Assembly (NCBI GenBank): GCA_002505495.1
Contig: DAVI01000038.1
Span: 1-6,180 of the forward strand
Source: Euryarchaeota archaeon UBA59
GTDB lineage: Archaea; Thermoplasmatota; Poseidoniia; Poseidoniales; Thalassarchaeaceae
Direction of reading: 5' to 3'
Length of the DNA stretch: 6,180 bases
Shown here: in pieces, positions 1-6,025 of the stretch
Position numbering within the stretch: the stretch's first letter is position 1
How the letters are laid out: every line of letters starts with the position of its first letter
Position numbers and translations under genes: made by a program
Notes under the pieces: generated by a model
Databases searched by the model: none
Told to the model about the DNA's origin: nothing
What the model saw: only the letters and a program-made list of their open reading frames with translations

Positions 1-821
1 TTCGGGCAGTGCACCGCGTGGGCCTTGTGGCCAGCGAGAATTCGCATCTCCCGCTTGGTCACCCAGCCGCAGTGGGCGCAGACCGTCCCTTCGGAGAAGT
101 AGTCTATTGAGTCGAGGTATTCGATGGGATACATGCCATGTTTTGCATGGCAGTCGGCGACCTCCTTTCGGGTCTCACTGGTGTGAATGTGGAGTCGGCA
201 ACCGTGCTCCTTTGCCATTTCTGCCGCTTTGAGAAGAGTCTCCTCGCTGCAGGTGTAGATGGCGTGTGTTCCAATTCCGTACCCGACTCGCTCAGATGGG
301 GGTGAGCCGCGTAACAGGGCATCCATTTTCTGCAGGGCTTCCGAGCCTCCCGAAGGATAGGAGGGGGTTGGGAAATCGGTGATGGGGCCACACGCCACTC
401 CCCTCACTCCAGCCTCGATGAGCGCTTCAGCGACGATGTCGGGATGGTAGTACATGTCACAGGCGAAGGTGGTTCCAGTCGCAATCAACTCGCAGGCTGC
501 TGCCCGTGTGCCGACTGCCACATAGTCTGCGGTCAGCCGTTTCTCAACGACGAAGATGTTCTCATTGAGCCATCTGTCAAGTGAGAGTCCTTCCCCCATA
601 CCGCGGTTGAGGACCATGCCCAGATGGGTGTGCCAGTTCTGTAGCGAGCGGGTGAGAAGTCGGTCTGATCCGTCAATGGTGGTGGTGACGTCCTCGTCAC
701 CGGTCGAGACAGTCCAAGTACCGTCGGGGTGGAGCAGGAAATCCCCTTTTTGGAGGCTACAATCGTGGTCGAGCAGCCTTGTTTTTGTGTAGCGAATGGT
801 TTTGGCGCTGTCGTCGCTCAT
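1..821 (-). CDS. Metal-dependent amidohydrolase (MTA/SAH deaminase / Atz-TrzN-like), C-terminus cut by window edge
   Basis: The open frame runs from ATG at 821 down to the left edge, giving 273 residues without a stop. It reads as a cytosolic amidohydrolase of the deaminase/chlorohydrolase group, which hydrolyses amino or chloro groups on purine- or triazine-like rings. Visible motifs: HTH at residues 64-66, which supplies two metal ligands, followed by LNRGMGEGLSLDRWL (71-85), the usual RG...L..WL stretch; TGTTFACDMY (115-124); GTHAIYTCSEE (184-194); HIHTSE (211-216), with the strand-5 metal ligand His213 and probable catalytic Glu216; and AHCGW (249-253), the strand-6 His. The end HAVHCP (268-273) is where the family continues into a P-x-SN motif; the final metal-binding Asp should lie beyond the window. 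Full-length relatives have about 420-450 residues. GGAGG eight bases upstream supports the start. The closest fold match is the methylthioadenosine/S-adenosylhomocysteine deaminase type, which would imply SAM by-product salvage, but substrate cannot be fixed from this part. Family confidence is high, substrate confidence low. Confidence 0.9.
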   Translation of the reverse strand, partial: MSDDSAKTIRYTKTRLLDHDCSLQKGDFLLHPDGTWTVSTGDEDVTTTIDGSDRLLTRSLQNWHTHLGMVLNRGMGEGLSLDRWLNENIFVVEKRLTADYVAVGTRAAACELIATGTTFACDMYYHPDIVAEALIEAGVRGVACGPITDFPTPSYPSGGSEALQKMDALLRGSPPSERVGYGIGTHAIYTCSEETLLKAAEMAKEHGCRLHIHTSETRKEVADCHAKHGMYPIEYLDSIDYFSEGTVCAHCGWVTKREMRILAGHKAHAVHCP

Positions 822-829
822 TCTGCCCG

Positions 830-834
830 CCTCC
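830..834 (-). promoter_or_regulatory. Shine-Dalgarno site of the amidohydrolase
   Basis: On the minus strand this reads GGAGG and lies eight bases before the ATG at 821, an ideal distance. It fixes the start of the amidohydrolase and shows that this genome uses Shine-Dalgarno initiation for at least some genes. Confidence 0.7.
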
Positions 835-875
835 GAGTTCGGCTCAATGCGGCTTCGGGGATGAGGGTTCCCACG

Positions 876-899
876 GGCATTAACGGCTGAACTAACGCC
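876..899. repeat. Imperfect inverted repeat in the divergent amidohydrolase/dnaJ gap
   Basis: The arms GGCATTA (876-882) and TAACGCC (893-899) are reverse complements except at one position and are separated by ten bases. The element sits in the middle of the 128-bp gap between two divergent genes, where an operator would be expected. The arms are short and imperfect, so it may be chance. No convincing TATA/BRE or bacterial -35/-10 pair is visible in this gap. Confidence 0.2.
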
Positions 900-949
900 A
901 GAATGCGCTCGGATTCAAGAGGCATGGGCGTCTCGAACGGCTGCTGTCC

Positions 950-1927
950 ATGTCCGACGACCCCTATCGCGTGCTCGGCGTATCGCCCGATGCGACCGAT
1001 GCTGAGATCAAGCGGACCTACCGTAAGTTGGCTCGACAACATCATCCGGACAGAAACCCGGACGATGCCGCGGCAGAAGAGCGCTTCAAGGCGATTCAGT
1101 CCGCCTACGACACGGTCGGGAGCGCAGAGAAGAGGAAGAAGTTCGACGAGCAGCAGCGGATGGCATCGATGTTCGGTGGCCGCGGCGGTAGAGGCGGCGA
1201 CTTCTCAAATGTTGAATTCAACTTCGAGGGTGGTGGAGGTGGCTTTGAGGACATCATCGCCTCATTCTTCAGCGGCGGTGGAGGCAGGCCAATCCCCGGT
1301 CAGGGTGGTGGAACCATCTTCGACCAACAAGGCCGACCTCGCTCGACCGGACAGCGAAAGCAGGAGCGAGGTGCGCACATCGAGGCGACCCTTGACCTCT
1401 CTCTCAAAGAGGCGGCCTCGGGAGTGAAGAAACCGTTCACAATCTCTCGTCAGAAGAGGTGTAAACCGTGCGGCGGCGGAGGTTGCGGGGAGTGCGTAGG
1501 CGCAGGGATTCTCAGAAAGACCAGCCAGATCACGGTGACGGTGCCACCCGCTGCCGAGCACGCCTCGGTGATGCGTCTCAAGGGGATGGGCCACGAGGCG
1601 AGAGGTGGGCCGGCGGGTGACCTGCTGCTGACTGTGAGAATCGACGCTGATGAAGGACGGCACTGGGAGGGTGGCCGTCTAGTCCAGACGGTGGCGATAT
1701 CCTACAGCACCATGTTGCTCGGAGGCAAGATTCGCATCACAACACCGACCGCCAAGTTGGTCGAGATCGAAGTGCCACCAAACTCTCAGGCGGGCGACAG
1801 ACGCCGACTTAGAGGCCAGGGCTACAACGGTGGGCCGCTCGATGTCGAGTTTGAACTCGCCGACATAGGTGAACTCACCACCGAACAACTCGCGGCACTC
1901 GAATCGCTGCGTGACAGCGGTCTTTGA
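950..1927 (+). CDS. dnaJ: DnaJ/Hsp40 co-chaperone with reduced, single-site zinc finger
   Basis: This 325-residue cytosolic J-protein would stimulate the ATPase of DnaK/Hsp70 and deliver unfolded clients. The J domain covers residues 4-68, with DPYRVLGV at the start and the HPD motif at 32-34. A glycine/phenylalanine-rich linker follows (about 75-125, including FEDIIASFF). C-terminal domain I starts near 141 and contains the cysteine region 171-182. GPAGDLLLTVRID (220-232) and the LGG..I..PT segment (257-267) lead into domain II, ending with the AGDRRRLRGQG motif (281-291). Canonical DnaJ is about 375 residues with four CXXCXGXG repeats; here only two remain, back to back. These four cysteines are the only ones in the protein. 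ATG 950 is chosen because the J domain begins directly after it and no ATG, GTG or TTG lies in frame in the 30 bases upstream. No Shine-Dalgarno site is seen, so the mRNA may be leaderless. No dnaK or grpE is in the window. It could also be called a type I/II intermediate, such as a CbpA-like protein with a vestigial finger. Confidence 0.95.
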   Translation: MSDDPYRVLGVSPDATDAEIKRTYRKLARQHHPDRNPDDAAAEERFKAIQSAYDTVGSAEKRKKFDEQQRMASMFGGRGGRGGDFSNVEFNFEGGGGGFEDIIASFFSGGGGRPIPGQGGGTIFDQQGRPRSTGQRKQERGAHIEATLDLSLKEAASGVKKPFTISRQKRCKPCGGGGCGECVGAGILRKTSQITVTVPPAAEHASVMRLKGMGHEARGGPAGDLLLTVRIDADEGRHWEGGRLVQTVAISYSTMLLGGKIRITTPTAKLVEIEVPPNSQAGDRRRLRGQGYNGGPLDVEFELADIGELTTEQLAALESLRDSGL

Positions 1928-1942
1928 CCCCCAATTTGGGGG
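1928..1942. terminator. GC hairpin between convergent genes, possible bidirectional terminator
   Basis: CCCCC (1928-1932) and GGGGG (1938-1942) flank AATTT and form a five-pair GC stem with a five-base loop. The whole element is a near palindrome, CCCCCAA-T-TTGGGGG, and begins on the base after the dnaJ stop. It lies in the 37-bp gap between the converging dnaJ and AIM24 genes, so it could serve both. A pyrimidine-rich stretch with short T runs (TTTCACCTATTCTT, 1952-1965) follows on the plus strand, but there is no long T tract, so intrinsic termination is not certain. Confidence 0.4.
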
Positions 1943-1964
1943 GGGCTCGGATTTCACCTATTCT

Positions 1965-2651
1965 TCATGATGAAGATGGGAAGAATGGACTCAACGAAGC
2001 GGCTAGGGCGCCCATGTTCCTTGTCTGAATCCAGACGCTGCCCTCTCCGGAGAAGTGCATGACCAACCCCTCGCCACCGAAGGCGAGCGACTTCAGGCCA
2101 CCAACCTTTCCGACCTGATACTGGACATTGTCAGTGAACGCGACCACATGACCTGTGTCTACAGTGATTGTCTGCCCGGCTTGGATGGGTACTTCCTTGA
2201 CCGCACCGAATGAGTTGTAGTAGACTCGGCCGGCGCCCGCTTCGGAAAAGGCGCGGATGAAGAAGGCACTCTCGCCACTGAACAGCCCCTTGAATCCCTG
2301 GAACTTGGTGTCGGTCTCGACATTGGTTGTGCAGGCGAGGAACGAACCTCCCTGAATGAACAGGTTCTGTCCCGGATTGAGGTCGAACCATGCGATGTCT
2401 CCCGGTGCCGAGGGTGCTAGACTGACCCAGCCGCCCGCCCCACTCGCGGTGAATGTGTTGAGGAAGAATGACTCACCTCCTACCATGCTCTTCATGACGT
2501 TCTTGAAGAAGCCGCCACCGCCCATTCCGGTCGTCATTTCAACGCCGGACTGTGCCACCATTGCTCCGGGCTCCGCTTTCACTGCCTCACCTGCGCCAAG
2601 CGTCAAGGTCAGCATACTGTAACTCGGATTGAACTCCAAAGTCTCTTGCAT
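1965..2651 (-). CDS. AIM24 / TIGR00266 family protein
   Basis: This 228-residue soluble protein has no signal peptide and no membrane helix. It matches the AIM24 (DUF124, COG2013, TIGR00266) family: AEPGAMVAQSGVEM (26-39) is the family's N-terminal signature; a glycine-rich turn (42-47) precedes GGESFFLNTFTA (58-69); then APGDIAWFDL (82-91), GGSFLAC (101-107), the GAGRVYYNSFGAV repeat-like strand pair (139-151) and VDTGHVVAFTDNV (164-176). The regular beta-strand/glycine pattern fits the known two-lobed beta fold of the family. The yeast member AIM24 is mitochondrial and affects inner-membrane organisation; prokaryotic members have no settled biochemical role, so none is assigned. The gene converges with dnaJ and diverges from the exporter. 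GGAGAGG lies 16 bases upstream of the ATG, too far for normal initiation; the next Met (residue 13) would cut into the family N-terminus, so ATG 2651 is kept. Confidence 0.9.
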   Translation of the reverse strand: MQETLEFNPSYSMLTLTLGAGEAVKAEPGAMVAQSGVEMTTGMGGGGFFKNVMKSMVGGESFFLNTFTASGAGGWVSLAPSAPGDIAWFDLNPGQNLFIQGGSFLACTTNVETDTKFQGFKGLFSGESAFFIRAFSEAGAGRVYYNSFGAVKEVPIQAGQTITVDTGHVVAFTDNVQYQVGKVGGLKSLAFGGEGLVMHFSGEGSVWIQTRNMGALAASLSPFFPSSS

Positions 2652-2730
2652 GTCTAGGTAGGGTCAACCTCTCCGTTTTGAGGGTATTGCCGAACATGAG
2701 TGCCTATCCAACGAGCCGAATTGATTGAAT

Positions 2731-2744
2731 GCGGATGACTCCGC
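2731..2744. promoter_or_regulatory. Perfect inverted repeat upstream of the RND exporter
   Basis: GCGGA-TGAC-TCCGC has five-base arms that match perfectly around a four-base centre. It ends 20 bases before the ATG at 2765 and 9 bases before the Shine-Dalgarno site. It could be an operator for a repressor of the exporter, or a small hairpin in its 5' leader. An AT-rich segment (AATTGATTGAAT, 2719-2730) directly upstream is the only weak TATA-like stretch in the gap. Confidence 0.3.
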
Positions 2745-2753
2745 GCCCAGCAT

Positions 2754-2757
2754 GAGG
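2754..2757 (+). promoter_or_regulatory. Shine-Dalgarno site deciding the exporter start
   Basis: GAGG is seven bases before ATG 2765 but only one base before the in-frame TTG at 2759. A TGA stop is in frame at 2753-2755, so no longer start is possible. The spacing therefore selects ATG 2765. Confidence 0.55.
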
Positions 2758-2764
2758 ATTGGCC

Positions 2765-5700
2765 ATGCGGGACTTCGAGCGAGTGGCGGACTTTCTCATT
2801 CCTCATCGAAGGATTGTCCACATCGTGGTGCTCGTCATATCACTGTTGATGGTCCCCGGAATGATACTCGCACTTTCTCCAATCGACATGGAATCCTACA
2901 ACATGGAGTCTCCTGAGTTGGATGCGCGTGAGGTCATTCTCAAGGAATATCCAGCTAACGAGGTGACATCGGGATACGCGGTAATCATCCGCGACCAGTC
3001 CAAGGTCGGAACCGAGCCGCACTGGGTCTATGCTGATGAGTTTGCAGAATACGGCGGCGATGGAGTAGGTGTAGCTGAGCCTGTCGGTGGCATTCTCAAT
3101 CTGTCCGTTCTGCGGGAAATCAGCACCAAGGCGGAGGCTGCGAGGGCAGATCCTCTATCCGAATTCTACCGGCCGATCATCTCTGACGTCACACTCGTGC
3201 AACACCATGGCGTTCTGACTCTCTCCGACCTGCTGCGCGTCTTCATGGCGAACGAATCTCTGCAGACACGGCCCAGTCTCTCGCCGATGGGAGTTCCGCT
3301 TCCACCACGCTCCAATTGGAGCGACTGTGGTGCCCTCGAATGCTTGATGTTCGAGGACGAGAACCTCACCCAAGCGCACATCGACCTAGCCACACAGAGA
3401 TTGGCTACGGCGAGTGAGGGGACCTTTCTCCGCTGGCTGTCACGTGACAGAGCCTTCCTACCTGCTGCCGATGGTGGTGCGATTGGACCGGTCGGCGGTA
3501 CCCTGTCGGAGGGAGGCACATGGGAGAATTCCAGTTGGGAGAGGGGGCGGTGGTCCGCTAGTTCCACCTGGATCATCATCCAGTTCGACAGAGGTGCGGC
3601 CGAGGCGGCGGGTTGGACCTTCGAGTGGGCTGAGGCGAGGGCGGAGGCCGGTTACGATTGGCAAGGGCTGCGGTTGGTGACAACCCCGCCGTCACGTGAT
3701 TCCGAGTTCTGCACCTCATCTGTTGAGTCTGGGGAGGGGCCCTGCTCTTGGGAGTGGTCACTGATATCTCTCGAGCATGCCATGCGTGAGTCGGACGACC
3801 TGACGGTGACGATGGCGGTGGCCGAGGGAATCAACGTCGAGGTTAATCGGGAGTTGCAGGAGAGTATCATCTTGCTCGTAGCCATGATTCTCATCGTCAT
3901 GCTCCTTCTCTGGGGAAGTCTTCGCCGCTGGTCCGATGTCGTCATCGTATCGGCCGGACTCGGTCTCAGCCTGCTCTGGATGCATGGGCTCATCGGTTGG
4001 GTCGGCCAATTCTCGTCGGGAATCGGCTATCCGGTGATAGAGCGAAGTCAGTTCAGCAATCTGCTGCCAATTTTGATTCTGGCACTTGGTATTGATGACA
4101 GTCTACACGCTCTGCATCGCTACAAGGAGGAACGCAGGAAGGGTGACTCTCCCGAAGCCGCCTGCCGCCTCTCCCTCTCCCGCGTGGGAAGGGCCATAAT
4201 GCTCACCTCGCTGACGACAATCGCCGCCTTCTCGGCGAATCTCGTCTCCGACATTCCCGCTCTCCGCTCATTTGGCACCGAGGCTGGGTTGGGAATCGCC
4301 TCCGCCTTCATTCTCACAGGGCTCTGGGTTCCGCTCGTACGACTCGATTGGGACCTGTGGCTGCGAGGACGGGAGAAGTTGGTGGATGAGGATGTCGACA
4401 AGATTCACCTCATCCCAAGCCACTGGTTGGCGAACACCGCCAGCTGGTCGGCTGTTCTCGGCCCAATCGTCATCATCCTCGCCTTGCTGGTCACGGCATT
4501 TGCAACACCCATGATGCTCAGCCTCGAGGGTGACTTCAAGGCGGAGGACTTCTTCGACGAAAAGTCGGATTTCGCGGCGGTCGTCAGCCTCATCAACGAA
4601 CGCTTCTACTCTGAGGGAGAACCCGCCGAGATTCTCATCGAGGGCGATGTCATCGACCCGCGGGTATTCCAGGCGATTGCAGAAACTCGGGCCAACATGG
4701 GACACCACAGCCCGGATGATCCGGACAAGTTCACAGTCACCGCTGACGGTTCAGTAGAGGTTCGCGGATACGACGAATTGGTCTACATGGGAATTCTCTC
4801 GATGGCTAACAACGTGACGCCGTTTGAGTTGGCAGGTTGGGACCAGTCAGTCCCCAAAGGGGGTGTGGATTGCGATACGACAACTTTCGGACTACCCCAT
4901 CCCGATGACGAGGATTGCCTGCGATTCATGGTCGGTTTCATCTCTGTATACGGCATACCCGCCACCAACTCCACGCCTGGGCTTCCCGCCTCCGTGATGG
5001 GTCTGTACATCCAACCGGACAGGGAGTTGGACCCCACCAACCCTTCACTGGCGCTCGATGGAAGCGAGCCACAGTACGAGCGGATGCTGATTCGGTTCGG
5101 ATTGCGTCAGCCAGAGCAGTTTCCGATGGTTGAGAGGGCGCTAGCGGAACTTGAGCGGGACATGTCACCATTCCAGAATCTCTCGAAAGGCGATATGCGG
5201 GTGCGAGCAGATGTCGATGCGGCGTTGGCGGATGATGAGTATCCAATATCGTGGGCGATGGCGACCGGTGAGCCTGTCGCCCGTTATGTGGCAGCATCGT
5301 CGCTGCAGAATGAGATGCAGGCGACGCTCAAACTCGGAGTGGTGTTCTGTGTCCTTACCCTTTGGTGGGGCTTCCGCCCGAGTCGCGAGGAGTTGGGGAA
5401 CCGTCGTGCTCGGTTGGAGGGAGACGGCATGGTTTGGAACATCGCTGCGCGAATCTATGCGCCGCTGGCAGTCGGCTTCGCCACTGGCATTGTGTTGGCG
5501 AGTCAGTATGGCTCGACAGTCGGGTTTGTTCTCGGCCTGTTCACCACGGCCGCTGGATTCCTGTGGGGCTTCCGACCGCTCGGGACCGCACTGCTGACGA
5601 CCATCCCTATCATCATCGTCGTGGTTTGGCTCTATGGACTGATAGCGGCGATGGGCTATGGTCTGAACATGGTGACGGTCGCCATCGCCACGCTCTCACT

Positions 5701-6025
5701 CGGGGTTGGAATCGACTATGTCATCCACGTCGTCGAGAGGTTCCGAGAAGAGCGCTTCAAGGGGCTTCCCATCCTCGCATCCATCGCTGCCGTGGGTGGC
5801 GCCTCCGGCCTCGCCCTGTTCGGCTCAGCCGCCTCCGACGTGCTAGGATTCCTCATCATCTCACAATCGAGAATGGGCTTCTTCTCGTTGTTCGGGACAT
5901 TCTCGGCGGCGATGATATTCTTCTCGCTCATCGCTTCACTGATTCTCGCCTGTGGTCTGATAGGAGTTCTCAACTACCGCAAGGTATTGGGGGAGCACCG
6001 AGAGGACCGGGAGATGAGCGCATGA
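2765..6025 (+). CDS. RND/MMPL-superfamily membrane exporter (two-half, COG1033-like)
   Basis: This 1086-residue integral membrane protein should use the proton (or sodium) gradient to move a hydrophobic or lipid-like substrate; the substrate is unknown. A basic N-terminus (HRR, 14-16) precedes TM1 (about 17-38). A large outer domain (about 40-362) follows, then TM2-TM6 at about 366-385, 391-411, 432-449, 476-494 and 503-525. The second half has TM7 (563-583), a second outer domain (584-850) and a membrane block from 854 to 1068. The two halves show the expected internal repeat: GIDDSLHALHRYKEERRKG (442-460) and GIDYVIHVVERFREERFKG (982-1000), carrying the acidic residues of TM4 and TM10. RAIMLTSLTTIAAFSANL (476-493) is the typical TM5 signature. 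Both outer domains contain paired cysteines (188/193, 316/327, 703/718). The second membrane block appears to have two extra helices (about 897-913 and 917-935). The protein resembles archaeal/bacterial COG1033 exporters more than the tripartite AcrB type; no membrane-fusion partner is adjacent. It overlaps the next gene by ATGA. Confidence 0.92.
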   Translation: MRDFERVADFLIPHRRIVHIVVLVISLLMVPGMILALSPIDMESYNMESPELDAREVILKEYPANEVTSGYAVIIRDQSKVGTEPHWVYADEFAEYGGDGVGVAEPVGGILNLSVLREISTKAEAARADPLSEFYRPIISDVTLVQHHGVLTLSDLLRVFMANESLQTRPSLSPMGVPLPPRSNWSDCGALECLMFEDENLTQAHIDLATQRLATASEGTFLRWLSRDRAFLPAADGGAIGPVGGTLSEGGTWENSSWERGRWSASSTWIIIQFDRGAAEAAGWTFEWAEARAEAGYDWQGLRLVTTPPSRDSEFCTSSVESGEGPCSWEWSLISLEHAMRESDDLTVTMAVAEGINVEVNRELQESIILLVAMILIVMLLLWGSLRRWSDVVIVSAGLGLSLLWMHGLIGWVGQFSSGIGYPVIERSQFSNLLPILILALGIDDSLHALHRYKEERRKGDSPEAACRLSLSRVGRAIMLTSLTTIAAFSANLVSDIPALRSFGTEAGLGIASAFILTGLWVPLVRLDWDLWLRGREKLVDEDVDKIHLIPSHWLANTASWSAVLGPIVIILALLVTAFATPMMLSLEGDFKAEDFFDEKSDFAAVVSLINERFYSEGEPAEILIEGDVIDPRVFQAIAETRANMGHHSPDDPDKFTVTADGSVEVRGYDELVYMGILSMANNVTPFELAGWDQSVPKGGVDCDTTTFGLPHPDDEDCLRFMVGFISVYGIPATNSTPGLPASVMGLYIQPDRELDPTNPSLALDGSEPQYERMLIRFGLRQPEQFPMVERALAELERDMSPFQNLSKGDMRVRADVDAALADDEYPISWAMATGEPVARYVAASSLQNEMQATLKLGVVFCVLTLWWGFRPSREELGNRRARLEGDGMVWNIAARIYAPLAVGFATGIVLASQYGSTVGFVLGLFTTAAGFLWGFRPLGTALLTTIPIIIVVVWLYGLIAAMGYGLNMVTVAIATLSLGVGIDYVIHVVERFREERFKGLPILASIAAVGGASGLALFGSAASDVLGFLIISQSRMGFFSLFGTFSAAMIFFSLIASLILACGLIGVLNYRKVLGEHREDREMSA
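5333..5578 (+). repeat. Repeated helix-plus-WGFRP segment inside the exporter
   Basis: Residues 857-872 (ending TLWWGFRPS) and 922-938 (ending GFLWGFRPLG) are both hydrophobic helices closed by the same WGFRP motif, 66 residues apart. The 15 bases coding for it match at 14 positions (5366-5380 and 5564-5578). The first copy follows the outer domain as TM8 normally does, while the second runs straight into TM9. This suggests a local duplication or an inserted helix pair. Similarity outside the motif is weak, so common origin is not proven. Confidence 0.4.
6009..6013 (+). promoter_or_regulatory. Shine-Dalgarno site of the DUF971 gene
   Basis: GGGAG lies eight bases before ATG 6022, within the last codons of the exporter. 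With the ATGA overlap it supports translational coupling of the two genes. Confidence 0.5.

Noticed and set aside
134..152. Perfect hairpin TGCCATG-TTTTG-CATGGCA inside the amidohydrolase
   Set aside because: It falls within codons for Cys-His-Ala-Lys-His-Gly-Met of a conserved gene; a seven-base arm in coding sequence is best explained by chance.
903..1427. Long plus-strand open frame (174 codons) overlapping dnaJ in another frame
   Set aside because: It is rich in Ser/Arg/Thr with no recognisable domain, and the overlapping dnaJ frame has clear J-domain and CTD motifs. This is a GC-driven shadow frame.
1262..1663. Minus-strand open frame opposite dnaJ
   Set aside because: It lies wholly within the antisense of a well-supported gene and has no family-like motif or ribosome site.
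2759..2764. TTG 2759 as the exporter start
   Set aside because: It is only one base after the GAGG site, while ATG 2765 is seven bases away. The TTG adds just two residues with no support.
2652..2764. Bacterial -35/-10 or archaeal BRE/TATA promoter in the AIM24/exporter gap
   Set aside because: No pair of boxes with proper spacing was found on either strand; only a weak AT-rich stretch at 2719-2730 is present, so no promoter is called.
3166..3579. Minus-strand open frame opposite the exporter's first outer domain
   Set aside because: It is an antisense shadow with low-complexity composition. The plus-strand exporter frame is continuous and recognisable.
4268..4708. 146-codon minus-strand open frame opposite the exporter
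   Set aside because: Its acidic composition mirrors the codon bias of the exporter and no domain can be seen.
5151..5597. 148-codon plus-strand open frame inside the exporter
   Set aside because: It is Arg/Ser/Trp-rich, typical of an out-of-frame reading of membrane-helix codons. The exporter frame explains the region.
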